Assembly (NCBI GenBank): GCA_020073015.1
Contig: JAIQFZ010000018.1
Span: 1-48,656 of the forward strand
Source: Terriglobia bacterium
GTDB taxonomy: Bacteria; Acidobacteriota; Terriglobia; Terriglobales; Acidobacteriaceae
Direction of reading: 5' to 3'
Length of the DNA stretch: 48,656 nucleotides
The translations under genes and the position numbers were made by a program. Position 1 is the first letter of the stretch, and the number at the start of each line of letters is the position of its first letter. The notes beneath the pieces were generated by a model. It saw only the letters and a program-made list of their open reading frames with translations, was not told the origin of the DNA and searched no databases. Shown here one piece after another: positions 18,001-26,205 of this stretch.

Positions 18001-18429
18001 GCCTGCTCCCAGCAGCGCGTCGGTGACCGCGCCGTCGTAGTCGTAAACAATTCCCAGCGGCATCGCCGTCGCCGTCGGCTGAATGTCGATCGGGATCGAA
18101 AAGGTCCCGTTGGGATATCCAATTACGTTGGTTGAGTTCACGTCTTCGGCGAGATGTCCACCTTGCGAGGCGGTAAATGCCGAATCCAGAACGCTGGTCC
18201 ACGGACTGAAGGCGCTGGCCACGAAGGCGTCCGCTTGCACGTTCGTGAGGATCGGGCTCAAGTCTCCCTGGTCGGTGAAATATTGGGCGTAATTCCCCGC
18301 CCAGACAATAGGCTGACCCTTTACGCCCGGATCGTAGCCCGAGCCGGCAATGTAGGCCGGACCTCCGGCGCGAGCCGGAAGAACAACGCAACTAAGAAGA
18401 GCGACAAGGGCGAGAACTCGTCCGCGCAT
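15091..18429 (-). CDS. Secreted multidomain protein: inactive metzincin-like core, IPT/TIG and Ig-like domains
   Basis: 1112 residues from the ATG at 18429, which has AAGGAG 5 bases upstream and is followed by a signal peptide (MRGRVLALVALLSCVVLPARA). The frame is open further upstream only by overlap with the next gene. Residues about 30-265 resemble a matrixin/astacin-like metalloprotease, but at the zinc-binding site the spacing HExxHxxGxxH reads RTLGRVIGLGW (residues 195-205): all three His and the Glu are replaced, while Gly202 stays. A likely Met-turn (LMHF, about 229-232) and a closing helix (DDTASLVRLYP) remain. Residues about 610-690 are an IPT/TIG domain, followed by bacterial Ig-like (Big) domains up to about 1000 and a Pro- and Ala-rich C-terminal tail. 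Likely an extracellular binding or adhesion protein, not a protease. The stop of its upstream neighbour is 2 bases away, so the two are one operon. Confidence 0.85.
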   Translation of the reverse strand: MRGRVLALVALLSCVVLPARAGGPAYIAGSGYDPGVKGQPIVWAGNYAQYFTDQGDLSPILTNVQADAFVASAFSPWTSVLDSAFTASQGGHLAEDVNSTNVIGYPNGTFSIPIDIQPTATAMPLGIVYDYDGAVTDALLGAGAGGVDYCFTNAVYGGPDNLNTAGNIVHALIVINGVCAASDSQLPDVQYRLVRTLGRVIGLGWSQANLNVITGNPPPTSADYEGFPLMHFTDPVTCVPIRTCYPDAAVLKMDDTASLVRLYPVTPHQPQKSPGPLVAEQPTARIHGSVYFTDASGNAVQPMQGVNVVARLLDAANKPSRQYVATSVSGFLFRGNAGNIINGFADGTGLRYDRWGSDDPALEGFFDLRGLVVPDGQNIALYQLSVEALDANWSAGVEPYDFPQVSPSGQFAPVVVTVQPASDVERDILMLQSEVEGTHPGSGATYANPASLPQGGGWASWVSGYGDTEWFQFAARADRTASVSVTALDESGNPTESKLMPVIGIWSLSDQSGGPAPASTQSAFNTFNFGMSRLDAQFSASDTFRLGMADSRGDGRPDYSYVASVLYADTVTPSRVSLAGGVLTLSGIGFNSGLQVSAAGNRANLLSSSATEIQVAVPSAALDGTATVQVTDPASGGFSRMGDALTYGAAADDQLLLLQGSEPATPVGSQAANPIRVQVVASDGVTPVNGATVAWSTTNSTVLSVCSGGISCSVLSDQTGESSTWVTPMAVGQSTITATVAPAAYPSPPSKEVALLATSSSLDLAAVAPTRWVGQGATLDVPLTVEALNAGVPQSNVVVNYTLTKGTATLAGGSATTNTSGYATVSVHLANHSADVQVSACVAPNNAPCQTFTLYATPASLWMLVTISGSTQVVRDGDSFQPLILRVTDSSVAANPVMGVNVAFTTTVARVPPGSGLRTEGDMIVGGTGMTIILGSSSTQAVTTEDGIASIVPTPGAARGPCDLFITVNAGPAVAQFDLQIVAAAREDLRRSERFMQGARLGGLQSSGVAGALLVAVPEGVSSGEPVVDLPVSACSDSSEDSADSIAQPCARSKPAKAKGRQRPVVPIGSGVAPTTAPAPAPAETQTHTAPRSQLPEDKRSCRVLAGDGTLP

Positions 18430-18431
18430 GC

Positions 18432-18929
18432 TTACTCCTTCCGGGCACTCCGAATGGCCCGCTCCAGTTGCAGTACGCTGACGTTTTCCGTGCGCTGGAC
18501 AACCCTGGTCCCGCTCGCATCGAGTGCAATCTGGCCCAGCGCGCCACCCACGGGGCTGGTGAAACCCAGGCGGCTCCGCGGGTATAAAAGGAGCAGCACA
18601 TGCTCGCCGGCGTGCATCGGGCGATGCATCGACCATGCACCCGCCCACTCGCGAATTGTCAGAACCTGTCCCGCCTTAACACCCGCGATCGCGCGATCGA
18701 CCCGCACCTTCAACTCAATCGTGGGCACGGCGTGGTCTTCTGCCGACGAGGCTTCCACCCCCACCACGGTTCCGCTGAAGACCATCCCGGCGGTGCGAGC
18801 CATCTTCTTCCACCCCGGCCCCAACACACGCGCGGCCAGCAATGAATCGGATGGCTGCGCCGCGGCGGCAACACTCCCCAGACACACGAGCGCCCAGGCA
18901 GTCAACTTCCAAGGCAAAGACACACGCAC
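18432..18929 (-). CDS. Small secreted protein, possible OB-fold/NTR-like domain
   Basis: 165 residues with a signal peptide (MRVSLPWKLTAWALVCLGSV, cleaved near AAAAQ). The body is beta-rich with the order VFSGTVVGVEA, IELKVRVDRAIAGVKAGQVL, and a glycine-ended GEHVLLLLYP; this order resembles TIMP/netrin-like OB-fold modules, but no cysteines support that, so the call is tentative. It is directly followed by the IPT/TIG gene (2-base gap), and the two are likely translated together and may work as a secreted pair. A similar short protein next to a big dead-metzincin protein in other genomes would support that. Confidence 0.75.
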   Translation of the reverse strand: MRVSLPWKLTAWALVCLGSVAAAAQPSDSLLAARVLGPGWKKMARTAGMVFSGTVVGVEASSAEDHAVPTIELKVRVDRAIAGVKAGQVLTIREWAGAWSMHRPMHAGEHVLLLLYPRSRLGFTSPVGGALGQIALDASGTRVVQRTENVSVLQLERAIRSARKE

Positions 18930-19042
18930 CTCTTTCTGAAGGGAACCGGACCGGGAGAGGTCCTGAGAGTAGCTTCAGCCTAACGCGCGTCCCATCCCAA
19001 GTATGTGCACTTTGTCACGCGAGAATTGTGATGAATCCGGTT

Positions 19043-22000
19043 TCAGAAAATCAGCTTCAGCGAGAACTGGATCTGGCGCGACGATCCGGCGGTCTTGCTG
19101 ATTTTTCCGAATCCGCTGCCACTCACTATGTTTGACGGTAACCCGAAATTTACCAGGTTGAATAGATTGAAGAATTCGGCGCGGAATTCGAGTGTTCCCA
19201 GTTCACCGTTCCCGCGGTGTCCGAAGGGCGTGTCTTTGACCAGGGCGAGATCAAGATTATGGAAGCCGGGTCCGCGAAAAGTATTGCGGCCGAGCGTTCC
19301 GAAGCGGCCATGGTTCGGCCCGGTGCCGTCTGGAACATTGATCGGGATGGAAAAGAATGTCCAGTTCTCGTTATCGAGTCCGAAGTAGTCGGCCCGATCC
19401 TTGCGGCTGGTCGAGAAGTGCGGCATCTGGACCAGGTCGGGACGGTCGGTTCCCCCCGCGCCTGCTCCGGTCTGCTGCACGCCCGAGAACACGGTGAATG
19501 GAGAGCCGGTTGTCAGCGTCGTGATGTTGAGGAACTGCCAGCCGGCGGTGAGTGGCCGTCCCAGCGGGCGGAGGAAACTCACACGCTCCAGGCGCAGCAG
19601 TTGAATCCAGCTCAGCGTGAACACGTGCGTCACGTCGAACGTGGACGGACCTTTCTCTGCGCGCGGATTCCAGGGGTCCTGGGGCAGGGTTTGCAGGACC
19701 ACGCCCGCGGTTCCGAGCAGGCCGCCCAGCACGGCACTGGTGTCGTCGATCGACTTGGAATACGTATAGCTGGCTTGCAGCCCTATGCCACCACGAGCTG
19801 AGTTCTTGGTCAAGCTCATTTGCAGGGCGTGATACGAGGAGTGGGAGTCACTCGTGATTATGTTCTCTTCTCCGTAGCCGCCTGTTCGCTGTGTGCCGGA
19901 TGAATCGAAGTTTGTGAAAGGTGCAAACGCAGGATCAGCGCCGGTGTAACTGTTCGGCGAAAACACGCTCGGGAGATGAATGCCCGCGGTCGCCACGTAG
20001 GCGGCGCTGGCCTTCACGTCGCCAAAATCATGATCGATGCCAAGGGTGTAGCTGCCGATGTAGCCGTTGCGGAAATTCCGGGCGATGCCGATGATCACCG
20101 GTAACTGGGTTTGATGGCCGGGGGTAAGAGCGGCCACGTCATTCTGATAGCGCGGCAGATCAATCTCGGTGTTCGGACCTACATCGGTGCTTCTGCCGTT
20201 CGGGAAAATCGCCTGGCCGTGAATGTCGTAAGCCGTCGGAAGAACTTCTGGAACAAAGGTGTTTTGAAACGGCACGGGATGGCCGGGCTCGGCTGTGAAG
20301 AAGGGGTTGAAAATGTACGGGATCGACGCCGTAAGAAAATTCTCCTGCCACAAGTTCGAGAGGCGGGTGGCAATCGCTCCGCCTGCGTGCATAACAGTGT
20401 GGTTCGAGAACGCGTAATCCACTCCCAGTCGCGGGCCCCATCCGTTCCAGTCCTTGTTGTATGGCGGCTGCGGATTGATCAGATAGCGTTGCGTCGCGTT
20501 GTGGTCCCAATACGAAGCCGGTTTTCCGTCAGCGCCCAGAAAGACCGGCAGGGATGTGCGCTTGGTGGCTTCATGAATGCGACTGTTCACTTCGTAGCGC
20601 AGTCCATAGGTCAGCGTCAGGTGAGAATTGGCCTTCCATGTGTCCTGGAAATAGAAGTTGTAGGCCTCGCGCCGAACTCCCGCCTCGTCGAACTTGCCGC
20701 CAATCGGCGTGAAATCGGCCGGGGCACTGATGTTATAGGAGTATGGCGTGGCGGTCAGCAGGCCGGTCAAAGAATCGGGCAGCGGATCACCCGGGGCGAT
20801 GTCGTGCTGGCCGCTCGCCGAGGAGATAAAAACCGGAGAGTACGCGGTTCCGCCGCCAAACGAATACGACCCGTTGGGAGCCGTGCCGAAGATCGTGGAG
20901 TCACGATTCACGCGAATCTCGACTCCCCACTTGAAAGTGTGTGCACCTCTTATGCCGGCCATGTCGTGCTTGACCTGGTAGAGATTGGAGTAAGAGCCAA
21001 AGATCGATCCAGCAGGAGCGCCGAAGCTTTGAAACAGCCCGTCGCCAAAGCCAATCGCGGGCTGGGTGTGGTTGGCCGCGGGAAAGAACGGCGTGCTCCG
21101 GATGTAGCCCAGCGACGTTTCCCAGCTTAGGTGTGGACCAACGGTGCGGGTGTACTTCACTCCCGCATTTCGCTGGTGATCGAAGAACTGCACTCCGAAA
21201 CTGGGATCGATCGCCGTTTGATCGGGATTCGTGACCGGCCCAGTGACCTGGTTCAGGCTGAAGCGGGTGAGAAGTTGCGCTTTGTCAGAAATACGATGGT
21301 CGATGCGAACCGAGAACTGATCGGTGCGGGTCGTAACCTTAGAGTACGCAGCGTAAGTGCGCTCCCCAAATTGACCGTTCGGATCATTGGGCAGCGGGTA
21401 TTGGTCCAGCACGGGCTGGATTTTAGGGTCGACGTGAGCCACCGTGAGCGTGTCGTGCGCGCCGTCGGGATAGGTTATCGTGTCGATTCCCTTGCGTTCG
21501 TCGGCGGTCGGCACGGGAAAAACCTGGGTAGTCCCAAGCACCTGCCGGAAGCCCTGATACTCGCCGAAGTAAAAAGTACGATCGCGGCCATCGTAGATGC
21601 CCCGCAGTTTCACTGGGCCGCCAATAGTGCCACCGAACTCATTTCGGATAAACGGAGGAATGCGCCGATTATTAAAACCAACTTTGTCGAAATAGTTGCG
21701 TGCATCCAGCGAAGCATTGCGGAGAAATTCGAATACACTGCCGTGCAGGTCGTTCGTCCCCGAGCGCGTGACGACATTCGTGTAGCTGGCGGCTCCGTGC
21801 CCGATCTCGGCCGGCATTACACCCGAACTGGCCTGCACTTCCTGGATAGCGTCGACATTGAAGTTGGAAAATGTTGCGCCCCCCATTTCCGGGTCGGTAG
21901 TGTCGGCGCCATCCAGCGCGAAGACAGTAGCCGAACCGCGCTGCCCATTCACCGCAAACTGCTGGGTGAAATTCGCGGCACCGTTTGCGTCGGTCATAGT

Positions 22001-22519
22001 ACCCGCCGCGAGCAGCAGCAGTTTGCTGAAGTCCCGCGAGTTCAGAGGGAGGCTGGAAACTTCTCCTCCGGAAAGATGCTCGCCGCCGCTGGCCTGCGGA
22101 GACGAGCCTGCCTCTTCGCTGATCACAACCCGGCCTTTTTCCGGAGATGATAACCTCAACCCGGCCGTGAGCGCGACGCCGTCTTTGACCTCGAACGTAG
22201 TGCTTGCCTTGAACCTGGCCGCACCTGTGCTTACGGAAAGTTCATACTTCCCGGGAGCGATCTCCGAGAACGAAAACGTGCCGTTCGCCGAAGTTCGAGC
22301 CGCGTATCCGGCCCCTCCCGATAAGGAGTGCAGATCGACCGAAGCCCCGGGGACAATGTTTTCCGCAGAGTCGCGCAGCACTCCCTGCCAGGAAGCGCGT
22401 CCAGCCGTTCCAAAGGCTGCACCCGCCAGCAAAACAACCGGCAAAATCGCACGAATCACTCCACGAAAAGAAAGAAGCACGATGCCAGAGATTATATCGA
22501 TCGACTGCAGGCCAGCCAT
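19043..22519 (-). CDS. Oar-type TonB-dependent outer-membrane receptor (first copy)
   Basis: About 1158 residues. Order: N-terminal hydrophobic signal region (IRAILPVVLLAGAAFG), a carboxypeptidase-regulatory-like domain (WQGVLRDSAENIVPGASVDL, then FSFSEIAPGKYELSVS), a plug (SLPLNSRDFSKLLLLAAGT, FALDGADTTDPEMGG, NVVTRSGTNDLHGSVFEFLR), and a long beta-barrel ending in the outer-membrane signature LKLIF. Oar-like proteins are abundant in Acidobacteriota and thought to bind or import large oligomers; the ligand here is unknown. The start is uncertain: the frame is open to 22603, but that extension runs through a palindromic repeat, so the ATG at 22519 is preferred although it has a poor ribosome binding site; GTG codons at 22485 and 22464 are alternatives. 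It faces no co-directional partner within 100 bases except the M28 gene upstream. Confidence 0.92.
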   Translation of the reverse strand: MAGLQSIDIISGIVLLSFRGVIRAILPVVLLAGAAFGTAGRASWQGVLRDSAENIVPGASVDLHSLSGGAGYAARTSANGTFSFSEIAPGKYELSVSTGAARFKASTTFEVKDGVALTAGLRLSSPEKGRVVISEEAGSSPQASGGEHLSGGEVSSLPLNSRDFSKLLLLAAGTMTDANGAANFTQQFAVNGQRGSATVFALDGADTTDPEMGGATFSNFNVDAIQEVQASSGVMPAEIGHGAASYTNVVTRSGTNDLHGSVFEFLRNASLDARNYFDKVGFNNRRIPPFIRNEFGGTIGGPVKLRGIYDGRDRTFYFGEYQGFRQVLGTTQVFPVPTADERKGIDTITYPDGAHDTLTVAHVDPKIQPVLDQYPLPNDPNGQFGERTYAAYSKVTTRTDQFSVRIDHRISDKAQLLTRFSLNQVTGPVTNPDQTAIDPSFGVQFFDHQRNAGVKYTRTVGPHLSWETSLGYIRSTPFFPAANHTQPAIGFGDGLFQSFGAPAGSIFGSYSNLYQVKHDMAGIRGAHTFKWGVEIRVNRDSTIFGTAPNGSYSFGGGTAYSPVFISSASGQHDIAPGDPLPDSLTGLLTATPYSYNISAPADFTPIGGKFDEAGVRREAYNFYFQDTWKANSHLTLTYGLRYEVNSRIHEATKRTSLPVFLGADGKPASYWDHNATQRYLINPQPPYNKDWNGWGPRLGVDYAFSNHTVMHAGGAIATRLSNLWQENFLTASIPYIFNPFFTAEPGHPVPFQNTFVPEVLPTAYDIHGQAIFPNGRSTDVGPNTEIDLPRYQNDVAALTPGHQTQLPVIIGIARNFRNGYIGSYTLGIDHDFGDVKASAAYVATAGIHLPSVFSPNSYTGADPAFAPFTNFDSSGTQRTGGYGEENIITSDSHSSYHALQMSLTKNSARGGIGLQASYTYSKSIDDTSAVLGGLLGTAGVVLQTLPQDPWNPRAEKGPSTFDVTHVFTLSWIQLLRLERVSFLRPLGRPLTAGWQFLNITTLTTGSPFTVFSGVQQTGAGAGGTDRPDLVQMPHFSTSRKDRADYFGLDNENWTFFSIPINVPDGTGPNHGRFGTLGRNTFRGPGFHNLDLALVKDTPFGHRGNGELGTLEFRAEFFNLFNLVNFGLPSNIVSGSGFGKISKTAGSSRQIQFSLKLIF

Positions 22520-22525
22520 GGGACC

Positions 22526-22617
22526 TATGTGGCGCGGGCATTTCCGCCCGCGCACTGGACTCAGCGACTCTGATCGGTGAACAAATCGCGAGAATGCCGG
22601 CAAGATGCCGGCGCTAC
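22526..22617. repeat. Two palindromic repeats between M28 and Oar genes
   Basis: TATGTGGCGCGGGCATTTCC followed by GCCCGCGC (22526-22553) is a diverged family B element with arms GCGCGGGC/GCCCGCGC. A second palindrome, TGCCGGCAAGATGCCGGCG (within 22592-22617), follows and ends next to the M28 stop codon. As with the other elements, both sit at gene ends. Confidence 0.75.
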
Positions 22618-22623
22618 CTCGGG

Positions 22624-24303
22624 TTACTGGCTTGCCAGGCGGGCTTTTTCGAACTCGTCACCTTTTTTCCAACCGACGGAATGTTGCTGGTTGGCGGCTT
22701 CCCATCCAAGCGCGAAGCCGAAGCGGGCCATGGCGGCGTCGGACGTCCAGTCCATTCCGGGGTGGTATTCATCGCTGGGCTGGTGGTAGCGATGCTTGGT
22801 GTAGTCTTCCTCTTGCGCCATGCCCCAGGCTTCGTCGTGGCCTTTGAACTTGACGCCTTCGTTCACGGAAAACGCCGGGATGCCGACCCGCGCCAAACTG
22901 AAGTGATCGGAGCGATAGTAGTATCCGGCTTCGGGAAAGGTATCGGGACGGATGGCGAAACGGAAATCAGCAGCCGTGGCCTGCAGAGTGGGGTAAAACG
23001 TGGTGCGCTCGGCGCCGGATACTTCGACCTGCTCGGGCGAACCGAGCGGTTTCACGTCATCGAAGTTGAGATCGAGCGAAATTCGTCCGGCGGGGATCGG
23101 CGGATGCTTGCCCAAGTATGCGGAGCCAAGCAGACCCTGCTCTTCGGCAGTGACCGACGAAAAGAAGATGGAACGCCGCGGCTTTTGCGGAGCCTGAGCG
23201 TACACACGCGCGATTTCCAAGACGATGGCGCAGCCGGTGGCGTTGTCCATGGCGCCGTTGAAAATGTTGTCGCCCGTCATGTCGGTGCGGACGCCGAAGT
23301 GATCGTAGTGGGCCGTGTAGAGTACGCCCTCGTCTTTCAGCTTCTTGTCGGAACCCGGCAGCACGGCGATCACGTTGTTCGATTCAAAGGGGCGGATTTT
23401 GCTAACCATGTGCGCCGACAAGCGGAAGTGCATCGGGACGGGCTTGAAGGCGCGCGACTGAGCGTCGGCCATCATCTTGTCGAGATCCATGCCGGCGGCG
23501 GAAGCGAGTTTGCGCGCGATGTCGAGATGAATCCAGGCGGCGGACTTGAGCTTGGGAGTGCCGTCGAGCTTGAGGTATGACTTCTCCCCGGAGTTCGAGT
23601 TGCGCACCACTTCCCAGCCGTAGCTGGCCATCTCCGTCTTGTGGATCAGGATGGCGCCGACAGCGCCTTTGCGGGCGGCTTCCTCATACTTGTACACCCA
23701 GCGGCCGTAGTAGGTGAGGGCGCGGCCGGTAAAGAACTTGGGATCGTCCGAGGGCGGCTCGTTGACCAGCATGAGCAGAACTTTGCCTTTGACGTCGACG
23801 CCTTTGTAGTCGTCCCAGTTATATTCGGGCGCTTCGATGCCGTAGCCAACGTAAACGATGTCGGCGTCGATGTTCGATTCGGGCTGCTGCGTCTGATCGT
23901 AAGCCACGTATTCGTCGAGGGGCTTGAGGTCGAGCGGCTGCCCGCTGGCGGGGACCAGCGCGACGCGTGTGTCGGCTCCGGGCGTGATGCCCACCATCGG
24001 AACTTTTTGCATGTAGGTGCCGTGTTCGCCGGCGGGCTTCAGCCCGTAGAGCGCAAACTGCGTGGCGATGTATTCAGCGGCCAGGTCTCCGCCGCGCTGG
24101 CCGGTGCCGCGTCCTTCAAGAAGATCGTGCGAGAGGAATCGCGTCTGCTGCTCGATGTTTTCAGGGCGGATGTTCTGCATCGCGGCAAAAGCGGCGGGCG
24201 CGAGGTGGGTTCCTCCGCGCGATTTGGATGGCTTGTCCTGCGCACAGAGAGCCGTGGTTAGCAACAGGAGGACGGCGGACAGAACGGGCTTGCGAGCAAT
24301 CAT
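22624..24303 (-). CDS. Secreted M28-family zinc aminopeptidase with PA insert
   Basis: 559 residues from the ATG at 24303 (GAGG 6-7 bases upstream; signal peptide MIARKPVLSAVLLLLTTALC, cleaved before QDKPSK). A longer frame to 24384 has no signal sequence at its start. Residues about 130-270 form a protease-associated (PA) domain. The catalytic domain shows the M28 zinc-ligand order: His in YTAHYDHFG, bridging Asp in GAMDNATG, Glu-Glu in TAEEQGLLGS, Asp in LNFDDVKPL, and the last His in the region HRYHQPSDEYH. Two zinc ions are expected and the enzyme should remove N-terminal residues from peptides outside the cytoplasm. Together with the S9, S46 and M1 enzymes it fits a peptide-degrading lifestyle. 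Confidence 0.93.
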   Translation of the reverse strand: MIARKPVLSAVLLLLTTALCAQDKPSKSRGGTHLAPAAFAAMQNIRPENIEQQTRFLSHDLLEGRGTGQRGGDLAAEYIATQFALYGLKPAGEHGTYMQKVPMVGITPGADTRVALVPASGQPLDLKPLDEYVAYDQTQQPESNIDADIVYVGYGIEAPEYNWDDYKGVDVKGKVLLMLVNEPPSDDPKFFTGRALTYYGRWVYKYEEAARKGAVGAILIHKTEMASYGWEVVRNSNSGEKSYLKLDGTPKLKSAAWIHLDIARKLASAAGMDLDKMMADAQSRAFKPVPMHFRLSAHMVSKIRPFESNNVIAVLPGSDKKLKDEGVLYTAHYDHFGVRTDMTGDNIFNGAMDNATGCAIVLEIARVYAQAPQKPRRSIFFSSVTAEEQGLLGSAYLGKHPPIPAGRISLDLNFDDVKPLGSPEQVEVSGAERTTFYPTLQATAADFRFAIRPDTFPEAGYYYRSDHFSLARVGIPAFSVNEGVKFKGHDEAWGMAQEEDYTKHRYHQPSDEYHPGMDWTSDAAMARFGFALGWEAANQQHSVGWKKGDEFEKARLASQ

Positions 24304-24443
24304 CTCGACCCTCGGAAACAGGTGATGGAATGTCGGTTGATTGTAATTTATGCGAAAGCGAAATGGTCTGTTACAAGGGGACAAAGACCTGCCGGGTCAT
24401 GCGGGTGTGATGCGCACGCCAGGTACCCGTTTGGCCATTTCGT

Positions 24444-24470
24444 GAAGTTCCTGCTGCGCTCAGGATGACA
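24444..24470 (-). repeat. Dispersed repeat of the TGTCATCCTGAGCG type
   Basis: On the minus strand it reads TGTCATCCTGAGCGCAGCAG then GAACTTC. Similar strings are common in intergenic DNA of many environmental bacteria (recalled, not searched). It lies in the 270-base gap between the TlpA-like gene and the M28 gene. Confidence 0.5.
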
Positions 24471-24573
24471 AGTTGCATGAGAAGAACGTCTGACTTCAGC
24501 GTAAGCCTTGCCCTTCCAGTTCGTGTCAGTTTTGCCTTTTTGTCCCGCGACCGCGGGATCAGTTTTTGGAGCT

Positions 24574-25110
24574 TCAACCAGCACGGAAATCGGTGACGTC
24601 TTCTCCGGATTGAAAGATCGGAGAGGGCGGTGTTTGCTGCGCGGCGGCGAGCTTGCGGTTGACGTCCTCTACTTCCTGCCTGACCCATCCGACGCTGGTG
24701 ATTTCGATCTGGCCGTTCTGTCCGACCAGAAACAGCGTGGGGACATTGGTCAGGCCGTAGGCATTCGAAACTACGTAGCCGTTCGGATCGTCGAGCAAGT
24801 TGCGGAACGTGACGCCGTACTCTTTCACGAAGGCGGCGGTGTCGCGCTGGCTGTCCTGCGAGATGCCCACGATCGTGATCTTCTTGTCGCCATACACCTT
24901 GTGCAGGCGTTCGAGATAGGGGAACGTGTATTGGCAGACCGGGCAGGAAACTTTGTAGAAGGCGGCAAGGACCGGCCCTTGTTTGAGCGCAGTTTGCAAT
25001 GACAATCTGCTGCCGTCGAGGGAGGGCAGGTTGATCTCGGGTGCTTTGGTTCCGGCTGGCAATGCAGCCATATCGATCGGTCCTCCGAACAGGCGATTGA
25101 GCCACTTCAT
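24574..25110 (-). CDS. TlpA/AhpC-TSA-like thioredoxin-fold protein
   Basis: 178 residues. Thioredoxin fold with the redox pair Cys56-Pro-Val-Cys59 (YKVSCPVCQYTFPYL), a central TIVGISQDSQRDTAAF segment, and the cis-proline loop LTNVPTLFLV. The order fits the peroxiredoxin/TlpA/ResA group; CPVC and the lack of a resolving cysteine elsewhere point to a thiol-disulfide oxidoreductase or a PrxQ-like peroxidase. There is no signal peptide or membrane anchor (N-terminus MKWLNRLFGGPIDMAALPAG), so it is probably cytosolic. It starts 15 bases after mutY ends and is the third gene of the lipoprotein-mutY-thioredoxin operon; a link to oxidative damage is plausible. Confidence 0.88.
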   Translation of the reverse strand: MKWLNRLFGGPIDMAALPAGTKAPEINLPSLDGSRLSLQTALKQGPVLAAFYKVSCPVCQYTFPYLERLHKVYGDKKITIVGISQDSQRDTAAFVKEYGVTFRNLLDDPNGYVVSNAYGLTNVPTLFLVGQNGQIEITSVGWVRQEVEDVNRKLAAAQQTPPSPIFQSGEDVTDFRAG

Positions 25111-25125
25111 GGGTGTCTCTGGATT

Positions 25126-26205
25126 TTAGATGATGGCGGCGGCTTTGAGGATTTTTCGCGTCAGGCCAGTGATGGGAAGACCCACGATGCTGGCGACCGG
25201 AATCCATTTGCCTTTGGCGGCCGCGGCTCGGCCCGCGTGCACGTGGACGGTGAAGTCGGTCCTGGTGATGGAATGGCGGAACGTGCGCCACGGAGCGGAA
25301 GGTGTCGTCCGATGCGGCTTCCGGGACAGTTGTGGCAGTTCCCACATCCCAGGCATGAGCGACGAATCCCTGGGGCGCTGGACGAGCCGGATGTAGCCGT
25401 CGCGCTGATTCAGCACGCACCAGATTTCCTTCTTAACCTGGCGGCTCGAGCTTGGCGTCAGAGTTCCGCCGGGCGAAGACGCCCGGCGCTCCATTGTTAT
25501 TGTCCTGTTTGCGCTGGGACGCGATTGCTCTGTGACGCACCACTTCCGGACAGGACAGGTCGGGCACTTGGGATCGCGCGGCAGGCAAACGGTCGCGCCC
25601 AGTTCCATCATCGACTGATTGAAATCGCCGGGGCGGGACGTGTTTAGAAACGACTGAGCTTGCTGCCAGATTTGCTGGTCCGTAAGATCGCGGCCCTGCA
25701 GTCTTTGGACGACTCTCTCGACGTTGCCATCCACTACGGCGGTGGGTTCCTCGAACACGATGCTGGCGATGGCGGCTGCCGTATAACGTCCAATGCCGGG
25801 CAGAGTTCGCAGAGCTTCGGCCCTGTCTGGGAACCGGCCGCCGTGGTTCTGCACGAGTTCTTGCGCGCATTGGCGCAGCATGCGCGCTCGCCGGTAGTAG
25901 CCTAGTCCGCTCCAGGCAGTGAGGACCGCGTCTTCAGGCGCCGCGGCGAGCGCTTCCACGCTGGGGAAGCGTTCGAGAAAAATGCGGTAGTGCTCCAGCA
26001 CGGCGGCCACGCGCGTCTGCTGCAGCATGATTTCGGAAAGCCAGATGCGGTAGGGATCGCAAGTCTTGCGCCAGGGGAGATCGCGGCGATGGCGGTCGTA
26101 CCAGCGCAGGAGAGCGCGGCGAAAGGCAGCCAGGTTCTTGCCGGTCCGTGGCACTGGAGACGCGGCGAGCCGCTTCTCCGCCGGGATGGCGGCTCGAGCG
26201 CACAT
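25126..26205 (-). CDS. mutY: A/G-specific adenine DNA glycosylase MutY
   Basis: 359 residues. Catalytic Glu58 (LSEIMLQQT), helix-hairpin-helix LPGIGRYTAAAI (about 135-146) and catalytic Asp159 (AVVDGNV). The [4Fe-4S] cluster ligands Cys207, Cys214, Cys217 and Cys223 have the exact C-x6-C-x2-C-x5-C spacing. The C-terminal third is a MutT-like domain (EIWCVLNQRDGYIRLVQRPR) that recognises 8-oxoguanine. The enzyme removes adenine mispaired with 8-oxoguanine, preventing G-to-T changes. The start ATG is contiguous with the stop of the upstream lipoprotein gene (TAG then ATG), which suggests translational coupling, and no ribosome binding site is seen otherwise. Confidence 0.97.
   Translation of the reverse strand: MCARAAIPAEKRLAASPVPRTGKNLAAFRRALLRWYDRHRRDLPWRKTCDPYRIWLSEIMLQQTRVAAVLEHYRIFLERFPSVEALAAAPEDAVLTAWSGLGYYRRARMLRQCAQELVQNHGGRFPDRAEALRTLPGIGRYTAAAIASIVFEEPTAVVDGNVERVVQRLQGRDLTDQQIWQQAQSFLNTSRPGDFNQSMMELGATVCLPRDPKCPTCPVRKWCVTEQSRPSANRTITMERRASSPGGTLTPSSSRQVKKEIWCVLNQRDGYIRLVQRPRDSSLMPGMWELPQLSRKPHRTTPSAPWRTFRHSITRTDFTVHVHAGRAAAAKGKWIPVASIVGLPITGLTRKILKAAAII

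Noticed and set aside
24371-25420. Long minus-strand frame of 349 codons over the thioredoxin-like and mutY genes.
   Set aside because: Shadow frame: Arg-, His- and Pro-rich with no domain, lying over two recognised genes in another frame.
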